This document shows positions 12,438 through 19,650 of a stretch of 26,503 nucleotides of DNA, piece after piece (the first letter of the stretch is position 1; every line of letters begins with the position of its first letter). The DNA is from a virus. The notes below the pieces were generated by a model. The model searched no databases. It was not told the DNA's origin and saw nothing but the letters and a program-made list of their open reading frames with translations. The position numbers and the translations under genes were made by a program. The stretch spans positions 1 to 26,503 of IMG/VR virus record IMGVR_UViG_3300010149_000138; one strand, given 5' to 3'.

Positions 12438-13001
12438 ATGAAAAGAAAAGTATTGATTATAGGAACTGGTGGTATAGGGAGTTTCCTTATTCCGCTTTTA
12501 GATAAGACTGGATTGTATAGTATAACTGCTAATGACCCTGATATTGTGGAGAAGAAAAACATCTCTTATCAGAATTTTGAGAATAGTGACATTGAAAGTA
12601 AAAAGGTAGAGGTGATGAAGGATAGATACCCATCTATTAAGAAAGCCGAACCTTATTTTATTCTCACTGAGAAACAAATCGAAGGTTATGATTTAGTTAT
12701 TTGTTGTGCAGATAATCTAGATGTGAGGAGACTACTTTATAGGTCATCTTGTAAATGGTTGGATTTGAGGGCGCAGGGTCGTAATGGGGCTTACATTAGT
12801 TACAAGACTCCTAAGAATATGTATGATGTTGTTCTCGCAGGTCCAAATGGAAGTTTCTCATGTCAAGGTGATGAGTGGGATGGAGGTAAACAAAACTTAC
12901 ACTTCACCCATGTTGCCATTGCTGGAATGGCTGCTGAATGGATTCAAAGATGGTTTGTAAATAACGATGATGTGGCTGATTATAAGGTTGTGAATATTTG
13001 A
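12438..13001 (+). CDS. E1/ThiF/MoeB-like Ubl-activating enzyme, 187 aa
   Basis: AAAGGAGG (12423-12430) is 7 nt from ATG 12438, preferred over ATG 12432. The Rossmann start KVLIIGTGGIGSFLIPLL (4-21) is the ThiF/E1 ATP site. Acidic DPDIVEKKN (33-41) with N41 and Q45, Lys55/56, and CCADNLDVRRLL (89-100) match the E1 'D-N-x-x-x-R' signature. Cys142 (NGSFSCQGDE) falls where the catalytic cysteine of E1 enzymes is expected. There are no structural CxxC zinc pairs, and it is shorter than ThiF (about 250). It would adenylate the GG end of a Ubl, here probably the 67-aa protein. The stop overlaps the JAMM gene start. Confidence 0.82.
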   Translation: MKRKVLIIGTGGIGSFLIPLLDKTGLYSITANDPDIVEKKNISYQNFENSDIESKKVEVMKDRYPSIKKAEPYFILTEKQIEGYDLVICCADNLDVRRLLYRSSCKWLDLRAQGRNGAYISYKTPKNMYDVVLAGPNGSFSCQGDEWDGGKQNLHFTHVAIAGMAAEWIQRWFVNNDDVADYKVVNI

Positions 13002-13465
13002 TGATATTAAATGGGCATTGGAAGATGGAGATAGAAGATACCTTCGATGATGGTAATGCCATCAATCAACTCTTTAGAGAAGAAGCAGGAGAATTTCTGA
13101 ATACTATTTGGGAAATGAGTATGTCTGCCTTTGATTCACCAAGAGAAGTGCAAGTAGTAATAGATAATAATAATAAATTATTCATTGATTATGGTAGTGC
13201 TTCGTTTGTAGAATTTAAAGACTCTGAGGGATTAACTGGAATGAAATTACCAATTAAGTGTTGGATACATACTCATCCATTTGGCTCTGCTTATTTTAGT
13301 GGAACTGATATGAGAACCATCAATACTTGGAAGATACATATGTTATCAGCGATAGTGTTGGGTGATGGTGAACATCAGTTATGGATGAACACTAGGCCCA
13401 ATGAGGCTAAACATATTACTTATAGTAAAGTAAAAATTATAAAATTAGGAGATGAAGAAGAATGA
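13001..13465 (+). CDS. JAMM/JAB-family metalloprotease, 154 aa
   Basis: Residues 88-103 read W-I-H90-T-H92-P93 then six residues, S100-G-T-D103: the exact JAMM zinc motif HxHPx6SxxD. Upstream Glu residues at 27-31 or 38 could supply the catalytic acid, but the domain N-terminus is divergent. It begins in a TGATG overlap with the E1 gene, so the two are made together. JAMM proteins beside E1 and Ubl genes trim Ubl precursors or remove conjugates; the GGNC tail of the viral Ubl is a natural substrate. ATG 13001 is preferred to TTG 12998. Confidence 0.82.
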   Translation: MILNGHWKMEIEDTFDDGNAINQLFREEAGEFLNTIWEMSMSAFDSPREVQVVIDNNNKLFIDYGSASFVEFKDSEGLTGMKLPIKCWIHTHPFGSAYFSGTDMRTINTWKIHMLSAIVLGDGEHQLWMNTRPNEAKHITYSKVKIIKLGDEEE

Positions 13466-13689
13466 AATTAGAAGCATATGGAGAGATGATTGTTTGTAGA
13501 GAAGCAAAAACCCAAGTGGGTAATTTCTCTATGAGTGAGAATAATAAAGCCTTAGTGGTATCTGTTGGGGATAAAGTGGATAACTTATCAGAGGATGAGT
13601 ATATCTTTTATGAACCAAACAAGAAAGAAATTATTGGTGAGTTCTTTATTATTCATAATAGTAGTGTATTATGTAAGGTGATAGAATGA
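13462..13689 (+). CDS. GroES-like (Cpn10) co-chaperonin, 75 aa
   Basis: The order GEMIVCREAK (7-16), a flexible stretch TQVGNFSMSENN (17-28), ALVVSVGDKVDNL (30-42), EYIFYEPNKKE (46-56), IIGEFFIIHNSSVLCKVIE (57-75) follows GroES from its N-terminal strand through the mobile loop to the closing ILAVIE-type strand. It is shorter than cellular GroES (about 95 aa), like some phage co-chaperonins, and the roof-loop region is reduced. The mobile-loop hydrophobic tripeptide that contacts GroEL would lie in residues 19-25. It is two genes upstream of a GroEL homologue, which strongly supports the call. Confidence 0.65.
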   Translation: MKLEAYGEMIVCREAKTQVGNFSMSENNKALVVSVGDKVDNLSEDEYIFYEPNKKEIIGEFFIIHNSSVLCKVIE

Positions 13690-13892
13690 ACTTCTATGAC
13701 GAGGACGCTAATACTACTGGGCCAAAATGGTTTGAGTTTAAAGTTAATGTAACTCTATTGGGTTTCCATTTGGTCCAAGATTTAAATTATAGTGCTATGG
13801 ATTTACAATCCTACTATGAGAACCCATACAAATGGACAGAAGAATACTTTGAACTAAAGAAAAATAGTTCACTAAAAAAGAAGGAGGAATAA
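13686..13892 (+). CDS. Hypothetical protein, 68 aa
   Basis: Overlaps the GroES-like gene by ATGA (13686-13689) and ends just before the AAGGAGG of the chaperonin gene. An aromatic, acidic protein (MNFYDEDANTTG; LQSYYENPYKWTEEYFELKK) with a basic tail. Its position between the chaperonin partners suggests a role in viral protein folding or assembly, without direct evidence. Not recognised. Confidence 0.55.
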   Translation: MNFYDEDANTTGPKWFEFKVNVTLLGFHLVQDLNYSAMDLQSYYENPYKWTEEYFELKKNSSLKKKEE

Positions 13893-13894
13893 AT

Positions 13895-15415
13895 ATGATT
13901 ATATTAGGAGATGAAGCAAGAGAGAAGATGTTAGAGGGTATCAATTTGGCCGCCAATGCGGTTAAGCCCACCTTGGGACCAATGGCTAGAACGGTGGTCT
14001 TGAAGGAGAGAGGAAAGCCAATTATTGTCAACGATGGAGTTACTGTAGCAAAAAGTATCCATCATGAAGATGAGTTTGTAGATATGGGTGCTAAATTATT
14101 GATTGAAGTAGCATCAGAAGCCCAAGATAAAGCGGGTGATGGAACTACTACTGCTTGTGTTTTAGCCCAAGCCTTTTGTCAAAAGGGTATAGGGGCAATA
14201 AATGCAGGAGCAAATCCAGTTGAAATATCTAACGAATTAATTGATTTAACAAATTCAGTTTCAGAATATCTACTTTCTATGGCTAAACCTATTGAAAATA
14301 GTGAAGAGGTTAAGAGTGTAGCATCTATTGCTGCTAACAATGATGAATTCATCGGTGAGTTAATCGCTAAAGCAGTAGAGACTGTCGGTAAAGATGGAGT
14401 AATTACTGTAGAGGAATCTAAGGATATGACTACTGGAGTAGATGTAGTTCAAGGTATAGAAATAGATAGAGGATATAGGAGTCACCATCTAGCATTAGAT
14501 AAAGAAAACAATGTTACTGAATTAGATAATCCATATATTCTAGTATCTAACTTTAACATTATCAGATTTCAAGAACTAGTTCCTATACTAGAGTTAGTCG
14601 CAGAAACTAAGCGACCTTTACTAGTTATATCTCGTTCACTAGAACAACACGCATTAACTAATATGATTGTTAATGTAATGAATGGTGTTCTACAATGTTG
14701 TGCTATTGAATCACCAGATTATGGTTACATATCTGATGCTCTATTAGAAGATATATCCATTATTACTGGTGGTAAATTCTTAGATTATCAAACTAACATT
14801 AAACCTGAAGAGGTAAAGTTAGAAGATTTAGGGCAAGCCGAGAAGATAGTAGTTGGAGAAAGTAAAACTATTCTAATTAATGGAGCAGGTTCTAAGGATG
14901 AAATAGATGTTAGAGTAAATATGATTCAATCCCATCTACCTGAAGCGAAGAATGAATTCGTGGCAGATAAGATGAGAACTAGAGTTGCTAAACTATTGGG
15001 TGGAGTAGCCGTATTAAGAATCGGTGCTGCTTCAGAAGTAGAAATGAGAGACAAGAAAGAACGAGTTGATGATGCGTTAAATGCTACTAGAGCAGCAATG
15101 GAACTAGGAGTGATAGCGGGTGGTGGAACTTCTCTATTAGATTATAGTAATGGAGATAACATCTTTACTGTTTGTCTATCTGCCCCATATGAACAAATAT
15201 TATATAATGCTGGAATAGAAATAATTGATGATTATATATCTCTAAATGCTAAGACTGGTGAACCATGTAATATGATTGAAGCGGGTATTATTGACCCAGT
15301 GAAGGTTACTATATCTTCACTTCAAAGTGCTGCTTCTGTGGCAAGTTTAGTATTAACATCTGAAGTATTGGTAGGTGAGAAAGAAGATGATGTGCAGAAC
15401 CAAGGGATGTTCTAA
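13895..15415 (+). CDS. Group I chaperonin (GroEL/Hsp60-like), 506 aa
   Basis: AAGGAGGAATAA leads to ATG 13895. The apical-equatorial-intermediate layout is that of GroEL: AVKPTLGPMARTVVL (22-36), VNDGVTVAKSI (45-55), nucleotide motif AGDGTTTA (80-87), and late VDDALNATRAAMELGVIAGGGTS with the Asp of DDAL needed for ATP hydrolysis. Group I features (GPMAR, DDALNATRAA) distinguish it from the archaeal thermosome. It is 40 residues shorter than E. coli GroEL, lacks the GGM tail, and has a divergent apical domain, probably tuned to viral substrates such as capsid protein. Confidence 0.88.
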   Translation: MIILGDEAREKMLEGINLAANAVKPTLGPMARTVVLKERGKPIIVNDGVTVAKSIHHEDEFVDMGAKLLIEVASEAQDKAGDGTTTACVLAQAFCQKGIGAINAGANPVEISNELIDLTNSVSEYLLSMAKPIENSEEVKSVASIAANNDEFIGELIAKAVETVGKDGVITVEESKDMTTGVDVVQGIEIDRGYRSHHLALDKENNVTELDNPYILVSNFNIIRFQELVPILELVAETKRPLLVISRSLEQHALTNMIVNVMNGVLQCCAIESPDYGYISDALLEDISIITGGKFLDYQTNIKPEEVKLEDLGQAEKIVVGESKTILINGAGSKDEIDVRVNMIQSHLPEAKNEFVADKMRTRVAKLLGGVAVLRIGAASEVEMRDKKERVDDALNATRAAMELGVIAGGGTSLLDYSNGDNIFTVCLSAPYEQILYNAGIEIIDDYISLNAKTGEPCNMIEAGIIDPVKVTISSLQSAASVASLVLTSEVLVGEKEDDVQNQGMF

Positions 15416-15503
15416 TTTTAGTCATAGAGGATTTAGGAAGTGCGTTCTCTGTATTAGAGGATACACTCCAGATAAAAGAGGTGAAAATAATGAAGAAGAA
15501 TGA
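15387..15503 (+). CDS. Small Cys-rich protein, 38 aa
   Basis: This frame overlaps the chaperonin end (by 29 nt) and the start of the next gene. GGTGAG at 15372-15377 is 9 nt from ATG 15387. The peptide C3-x4-C8 ... H13 ... C19-x2-C22 looks like one zinc site on a basic core (GFRKCVLCIRG), with an acidic tail. It accounts for the otherwise empty gap 15416-15489. Function unknown. Confidence 0.45.
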   Translation: MMCRTKGCSNFSHRGFRKCVLCIRGYTPDKRGENNEEE

Positions 15504-16011
15504 AGAAAAGAAAGAAGATAAAATTAAAGTTGTATTAGAGAAAGGTGAAGAGGATGTATCTTCTATGCAAAAATGTGTAGAGTTTGTTCTAAGTATGAGG
15601 GGCCAATTGATAGTTGGTCAAGCATTGGCTAACTCCATTAAAGCAATGGAAAATAGAGAACCTGAAATGTGGAGAGAGTCATCAAATATTTCTGATATGA
15701 AATATATATTGAAGAACTTTGGTATGGCTAAAGTCCTAACAGATATGACTAATAAAGATACTAAATATTTCGTAAAGAAGAATAGAGAGATAGTGGCTGA
15801 ATATGATGATGCTATTTACAATGGTAAGATGGCAGTTGAAGTTGCTAAACATATGCATTCAGTTGATAGTGGTAATTATTATTCGGCTAGTGTTGAAGTA
15901 ACCTTTAGCCCTGTGCTTATTGATGGTGGTAGTAAAGAACCACAAGAGATTGGTTTATGGTCTTCTGACTCAGTAGCAACTGATGATGAATTTGATTTTG
16001 AGGGTGCTTAA
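15490..16011 (+). CDS. Hypothetical protein, 173 aa
   Basis: GAGGTGA at 15478-15484 points to ATG 15490 rather than GTG 15481. A Lys/Glu-rich N-terminus leads to helices at about 25-75 (VEFVLSMRGQLIVGQALANS) and 85-130, then a beta-rich part and a very acidic tail (DDEFDFEGA). Acidic tails of this kind can compete with DNA or bind partners. Lies between the chaperonin and ligase genes. Not recognised. Confidence 0.65.
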   Translation: MKKNEEKKEDKIKVVLEKGEEDVSSMQKCVEFVLSMRGQLIVGQALANSIKAMENREPEMWRESSNISDMKYILKNFGMAKVLTDMTNKDTKYFVKKNREIVAEYDDAIYNGKMAVEVAKHMHSVDSGNYYSASVEVTFSPVLIDGGSKEPQEIGLWSSDSVATDDEFDFEGA

Positions 16012-16013
16012 TA

Positions 16014-16262
16014 ATGGCTGAAGATGACCAACTAGTAGGTCGAATCCCTAGAGATGCAACTAAAGAGTGGAAGATAGTCAAAGGAAGAAGTTGGAATATT
16101 GATTATATTGATATTAGACTTTATGAGAATAATAAACCAACTAAAAAAGGAGCGAGGTTTAACCTTGAAGAGATAGTAACTCTTAAACAAATACTACAAA
16201 AAGTAAAACAAGAAACAAAAGAACTAGATTGGAGTGATGAAAATGGTATGGATATACAATGA
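16014..16262 (+). CDS. Hypothetical protein, 82 aa
   Basis: Starts 2 nt after the previous stop. A beta-sheet-like core of alternating charged and aromatic residues (EWKIVKGRSWNIDYIDIRLY) followed by a helix (LEEIVTLKQILQKVKQET) recalls small single-strand-binding or PC4-like modules: basic curved strands, then a dimerising helix. That comparison is an impression only. It overlaps the next gene's start. Confidence 0.55.
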   Translation: MAEDDQLVGRIPRDATKEWKIVKGRSWNIDYIDIRLYENNKPTKKGARFNLEEIVTLKQILQKVKQETKELDWSDENGMDIQ

Positions 16263-16620
16263 AGACGATTATAACGAGTGGGTAGAAACTCATGGGAAAT
16301 GGATGAAAGATAATTTACCAAAAGAGATGGTAAATTCATTTGAGGGTGAAGTAGAATCAATGATTGGTGATAAGGATAGACATGGTTTCATGTTATTCCA
16401 TTTACTACATATGTCTACTCTAACTAAAGATGATAATTATAAATATGCTGAAGTGGCCCAAGAAGTTTGGAATTTAGCACTACCTATGATTCAGGCATTT
16501 AATACAATGGTTATGGGATTAGCAGGTCGAGCAGGTGATGAAAAGACATTACATGCAATTGGTCTATCTAATGCTTTAATGATGCAAATGTTTGCTCCTC
16601 AAAGAGATGAGGAAGAATGA
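16243..16620 (+). CDS. Hypothetical helical protein, 125 aa
   Basis: The longest frame begins at GTG 16234, but GGAG at 16231-16234 fits ATG 16243 (8-nt spacing), giving a 20-nt overlap with the previous gene. Helical, with Trp-rich N-terminus (VWIYNEDDYNEWVETHGKWM) and Met-rich C-terminal helices. No motif recognised. Its stop overlaps the following ATG. Confidence 0.6.
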   Translation: MVWIYNEDDYNEWVETHGKWMKDNLPKEMVNSFEGEVESMIGDKDRHGFMLFHLLHMSTLTKDDNYKYAEVAQEVWNLALPMIQAFNTMVMGLAGRAGDEKTLHAIGLSNALMMQMFAPQRDEEE

Positions 16621-16868
16621 ATGACCACCAAGATAGTGAACACTTCTCTTACTCCCGAAGTTGGGAAGAGATAGAAGGATTACTATTTGCGGCTGAACAA
16701 GAACAGAATAAGCATTACATGTTAATGCAAAATGGCGATAAGAAAAACCGAGTTTTTCATATGAGAAACTACAAAGGTTTGGAAGGAGTCATCAATGCAC
16801 TTAGATGGGTGCTGGGTGATTTAAAAATAAATAGAGGAAAGGTCTTAGGGAGAGATAAACGTGAATGA
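16617..16868 (+). CDS. Hypothetical protein, 83 aa
   Basis: ATGA overlap with the previous gene, and GATGAGGAAG upstream. Contains a helical segment, a basic strand region (DKKNRVFHMRNYKGL) and a final helix (VINALRWVLGDLKI). Not recognised. It is followed at once by a small membrane peptide frame, then the DNA ligase. Confidence 0.6.
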   Translation: MNDHQDSEHFSYSRSWEEIEGLLFAAEQEQNKHYMLMQNGDKKNRVFHMRNYKGLEGVINALRWVLGDLKINRGKVLGRDKRE

Positions 16869-16986
16869 TAAGTTAATACTAATGTTAGTAATAAGTGTAT
16901 TTTATTTCTCAGCGGTAGGTGTATTTTATTTCTTAGGTAGAAAAGTGAGAAAAATAGAACAAGATATTTGGAGGGATTTAGAATGA
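16861..16986 (+). CDS. Single-pass membrane peptide, 41 aa
   Basis: A frame from GTG 16861 overlaps the previous gene's end and the ligase ATG (ATGA at 16983-16986). GGGAG lies about 9 nt before the GTG. Residues 5-26 are a clear membrane helix (LILMLVISVFYFSAVGVFYF), followed by a basic then amphipathic tail (GRKVRKIEQDIWRDLE), so the C-terminus probably faces the cytoplasm. Function unknown; it resembles small phage membrane peptides in shape only. Confidence 0.5.
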   Translation: MNDKLILMLVISVFYFSAVGVFYFLGRKVRKIEQDIWRDLE

Positions 16987-18518
16987 AGTGGATAGAGTTT
17001 AGTAGATTAAATCAAGTGGTCGAGGGGCTAACCCCTAACCGCAGTATTAATCTGTTATCAAAAGACTTTGAACACAATTATGATTTGATAAAAGTCCTAT
17101 CTTTAGATTTACCAGTTAATAATTTGGCTAGTAAAAAGGCTTTCAAATGGATAGTTAATTCATTGGAGGTATTCCCTGAAGAAATAGAGATGTCTATCTA
17201 TACTCATGGTGATATTGGAGAAGCAGTATATCATTTCGATGAAGGGTCAGAGGATTCTGATTTCTCACTAAGTAGTATAGTCCAATTATTAAGTATGGAT
17301 TGTAGTAAGAGTGATGGCGAATCTTATCGTAAATTCCATATATACTTCTCTAATATGTCAGCCTTAGAAAAGAAGTGGTTCATTAGATATTGGTTAAGAA
17401 CTACTCGCAATGGAACTGGTGTAGGTTTGGTTAGGAAACTACTGGCTAAAGTCTACAATAGAACTAATGAGCAGGTAAAGAAACATAATCAATTACATAG
17501 TTTGGCAGATATATCTAATTATTATTTTAGAGGAGAAGAGCCACCTAACGATTTGAGAGTAGGTCGCTTCATATCACCAATGTTAGCAAAGGTAGTCCCG
17601 AAGGAAAATTGGCCAAAAGACTACATTGTAGAATACAAATATGATGGTGCTAGGTATCAAATCCACAAAGGAGATATAGTGGGCCAAGGAGAAACTATAC
17701 TTATCTTCAATCGTAAAGGTAAGGTAGTCACTAATAAGTTTCCAGATATTGCTAGGATGGTTTTGTCTTGGGGTATCAAAGAATCGTTTATTATTGATAC
17801 TGAGATATACCCTATTGATAGTGAGGGGAAACCTACACCATTCAAGAAGATGGGAACTAGAATACATTCAAAGAATATCGAAGAGGCTATTGAAAAATGC
17901 CCTGTAAACTTGGGAGTATTTGATTGTATGATGTTCAATGATGAAAATCTAATGGATTCATCTTTGAGAAATAGAATACCTTTCATAACTAAATTTCCTA
18001 AACAAGCAGTTAGAACTCTAATTAAAACAGATAACGACACATTCTATAATCTAGCCATTAATGATGGTTATGAAGGTATTATGATTAAGAATCTAGATAC
18101 TACATATGAAAGTGGAAAGCGTTCAAAGGGCTGGGCTAAACATAAACCACCTAGATTTGAATTAGATGTAGTTGTAATTGGTGCTAGATATGGGGATGGT
18201 AAAAGGTCAACCGTATTCGGCTCGTATGATATTGCTGTAAAGGATGGTAATGAATTCATATCAGTTGGTAGTATAGGAACTGGGTTTTCAGATATAGATT
18301 TATTATATTTGACTAGCGAAGGTAAAAAGATAGTAGAGAGAGTGTCTAATGGAACTTATGAATTACTACCTAGAATAGTTCTAGAAGTAACTTGTGACTT
18401 AATAACTACTGATGTGGATGGTAATATTGGTCTTAGATTTCCAAGGATGCTAAGAATAAGAACTGATAAACCAGTCGCAGATATAAATACAATACAAGAT
18501 ATTTCGGAGATGATGTAA
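16983..18518 (+). CDS. lig: ATP-dependent DNA ligase, 511 aa
   Basis: GGAGG at 16970-16974 serves ATG 16983; the upstream TTG at 16968 lies inside this site. The N-terminal 190 residues resemble the DNA-binding domain of archaeal/eukaryotic Lig1. The nucleotidyltransferase domain has motif I K219-Y-D-G-A-R, motif Ia FNRKGK, motif III FIIDTEIYPID, IIIa GVFDCMMFND, IV EGIMIKNLD and V GWAKHKPP. An OB domain ends the protein. Length fits archaeal ligases slightly shortened (usual 550-600). It seals nicks on the viral lagging strand along with PCNA and PolB. Confidence 0.92.
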   Translation: MKWIEFSRLNQVVEGLTPNRSINLLSKDFEHNYDLIKVLSLDLPVNNLASKKAFKWIVNSLEVFPEEIEMSIYTHGDIGEAVYHFDEGSEDSDFSLSSIVQLLSMDCSKSDGESYRKFHIYFSNMSALEKKWFIRYWLRTTRNGTGVGLVRKLLAKVYNRTNEQVKKHNQLHSLADISNYYFRGEEPPNDLRVGRFISPMLAKVVPKENWPKDYIVEYKYDGARYQIHKGDIVGQGETILIFNRKGKVVTNKFPDIARMVLSWGIKESFIIDTEIYPIDSEGKPTPFKKMGTRIHSKNIEEAIEKCPVNLGVFDCMMFNDENLMDSSLRNRIPFITKFPKQAVRTLIKTDNDTFYNLAINDGYEGIMIKNLDTTYESGKRSKGWAKHKPPRFELDVVVIGARYGDGKRSTVFGSYDIAVKDGNEFISVGSIGTGFSDIDLLYLTSEGKKIVERVSNGTYELLPRIVLEVTCDLITTDVDGNIGLRFPRMLRIRTDKPVADINTIQDISEMM

Positions 18519-19000
18519 TGAGTGTATGCATGTGGAAAGGTAAGTTATCTAGTGGTGGCATATTATGCAGTAAACCACTAGAACATGCTCAGATAACCAC
18601 TGATACTCATATAGTATCTTGCAAAGATTGTAAGATTGAATTAGCATCAAAGATTAATGCTAAAAGGCATATTCATCTCAATGTGAATTTCTTAGATGGG
18701 GCATTTCTAACAACTAATAATAGAGATGAACCCATTCTAAATTTTAAAGAAATGAAGAGTGGTAAGCCATTGTGTAGACTCAGTAAGAATTATGCGACCA
18801 CCAATGACCCTAAAGAGATAACTTGTAAACATTGTATCAATGGAGTGTGGGGTAGTAAGGATGCTAAGATATTCATATTGGCTGGATTTATGACTGAAGG
18901 TGGTTTGAGTCTCATACAAGTGAGAAGTAAATTACGTTCCATGAGTAACCTCAAATTAAAAGAAATGCTAAATACATTATTGTATGGTAACAAAGTATAA
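18518..19000 (+). CDS. Cys/His-rich zinc-binding protein, 160 aa
   Basis: ATG overlaps the ligase stop (TAATG), with GGAGATGATG upstream. Repeated units pair a leading Cys with C-x2-C (SCKDCK near 34-39; TCKHC near 105-109), with C-x-S-K-P-L and C-x-L-S-K at matching positions, suggesting an internal duplication of a zinc module: WKGKLSSGGILCSKPL versus KSGKPLCRLSK. A helical end (LSLIQVRSKLRSMSNLKLKE) follows. Family not recognised. Confidence 0.6.
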   Translation: MSVCMWKGKLSSGGILCSKPLEHAQITTDTHIVSCKDCKIELASKINAKRHIHLNVNFLDGAFLTTNNRDEPILNFKEMKSGKPLCRLSKNYATTNDPKEITCKHCINGVWGSKDAKIFILAGFMTEGGLSLIQVRSKLRSMSNLKLKEMLNTLLYGNKV

Positions 19001-19280
19001 ATGGGGGGCATTAATACCCACCTATATGATACAGTGGTTATTGAAGAAAATCCTATATTTGATGGGACTAGTATATGTTGTGATTGATAATTTTGTTAAA
19101 TATCCTACCGATGAAATACTAGGAATAGAGATACATGAAGACCTAAGAATTTTAGATAGAAAACAATTATGCACATTCTTGGAAATAAAATATGGATTGG
19201 AAGATGGGGAATTTTGGTCTTTACCTTCCACCTCCAAAATAAGATTAGGATGTCAATTTGCATTCAGAGAAGATAAATGA
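18984..19280 (+). CDS. Hypothetical protein, start uncertain, possible frameshift
   Basis: The C-terminal 60 residues (NFVKYPTDEILGIEIHEDLR and onward) look like a genuine soluble protein. The N-terminal part in this frame is hydrophobic (YMIQWLLKKILYLMGLVYVV) and lacks a ribosome site. In another frame, ATG 19001, directly after the previous stop, reads MGGINTHLYDTVVIEE then NPIFDGTSICCD before a TGA at 19085-19090. Removing one base there would join it to NFVKYP. Either the hydrophobic N-terminus is real or one extra base is present. Confidence 0.45.
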   Translation: MVTKYKWGALIPTYMIQWLLKKILYLMGLVYVVIDNFVKYPTDEILGIEIHEDLRILDRKQLCTFLEIKYGLEDGEFWSLPSTSKIRLGCQFAFREDK

Positions 19281-19287
19281 ATGAGGG

Positions 19288-19650
19288 ATGACGTTGGAAT
19301 TCTATACTGATAATAATATTAAGGAACAATGGTCTAATACCTATGGTAAAATAACAACTATGACCTTTATAGTTTATAGTGAAATAGGGGATAGAGATAT
19401 GTTAATGTTAAATCATGCTATAAGAGATACCATAAGTGTAGATAAGTTTGCTCAAGTTTTAGAATACATAGATTTGGAAATGGCAAAACTATTCGGGCTA
19501 TACAGAGGAACTTGTATCCAATGGATATTCCCAACTGAGTTAGAAGAAGCAGATGAGTTATCTGAGTTAATATCAGAAGGCTTAGAATATATGAAAATTA
19601 AAAATGATTACTTAGGAGTGACAATAGATGTTTACACAAGAACAACTTGA
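19288..19650 (+). CDS. Hypothetical protein, 120 aa
   Basis: GAGG at 19283-19286 is too close to ATG 19288, so a TTG at 19294 (7-nt spacing) is an alternative start. An alpha/beta protein with strands (ITTMTFIVYSEI; GVTIDVYTRTT) and acidic helices (ELEEADELSELISEGLEYMK). Overlaps the next gene by 23 nt. Not recognised. Confidence 0.6.
   Translation: MTLEFYTDNNIKEQWSNTYGKITTMTFIVYSEIGDRDMLMLNHAIRDTISVDKFAQVLEYIDLEMAKLFGLYRGTCIQWIFPTELEEADELSELISEGLEYMKIKNDYLGVTIDVYTRTT

Noticed and set aside
13895-15415. Archaeal thermosome (group II chaperonin)
   Set aside because: The GPMARTVVL and DDALNATRAA motifs and the neighbouring GroES-like gene are those of group I chaperonins; the group II helical protrusion is not evident.
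17583-18040. Minus-strand open frames opposite the DNA ligase
   Set aside because: They are shadows of the highly constrained ligase coding sequence, with no ribosome sites or promoter-like sequence.
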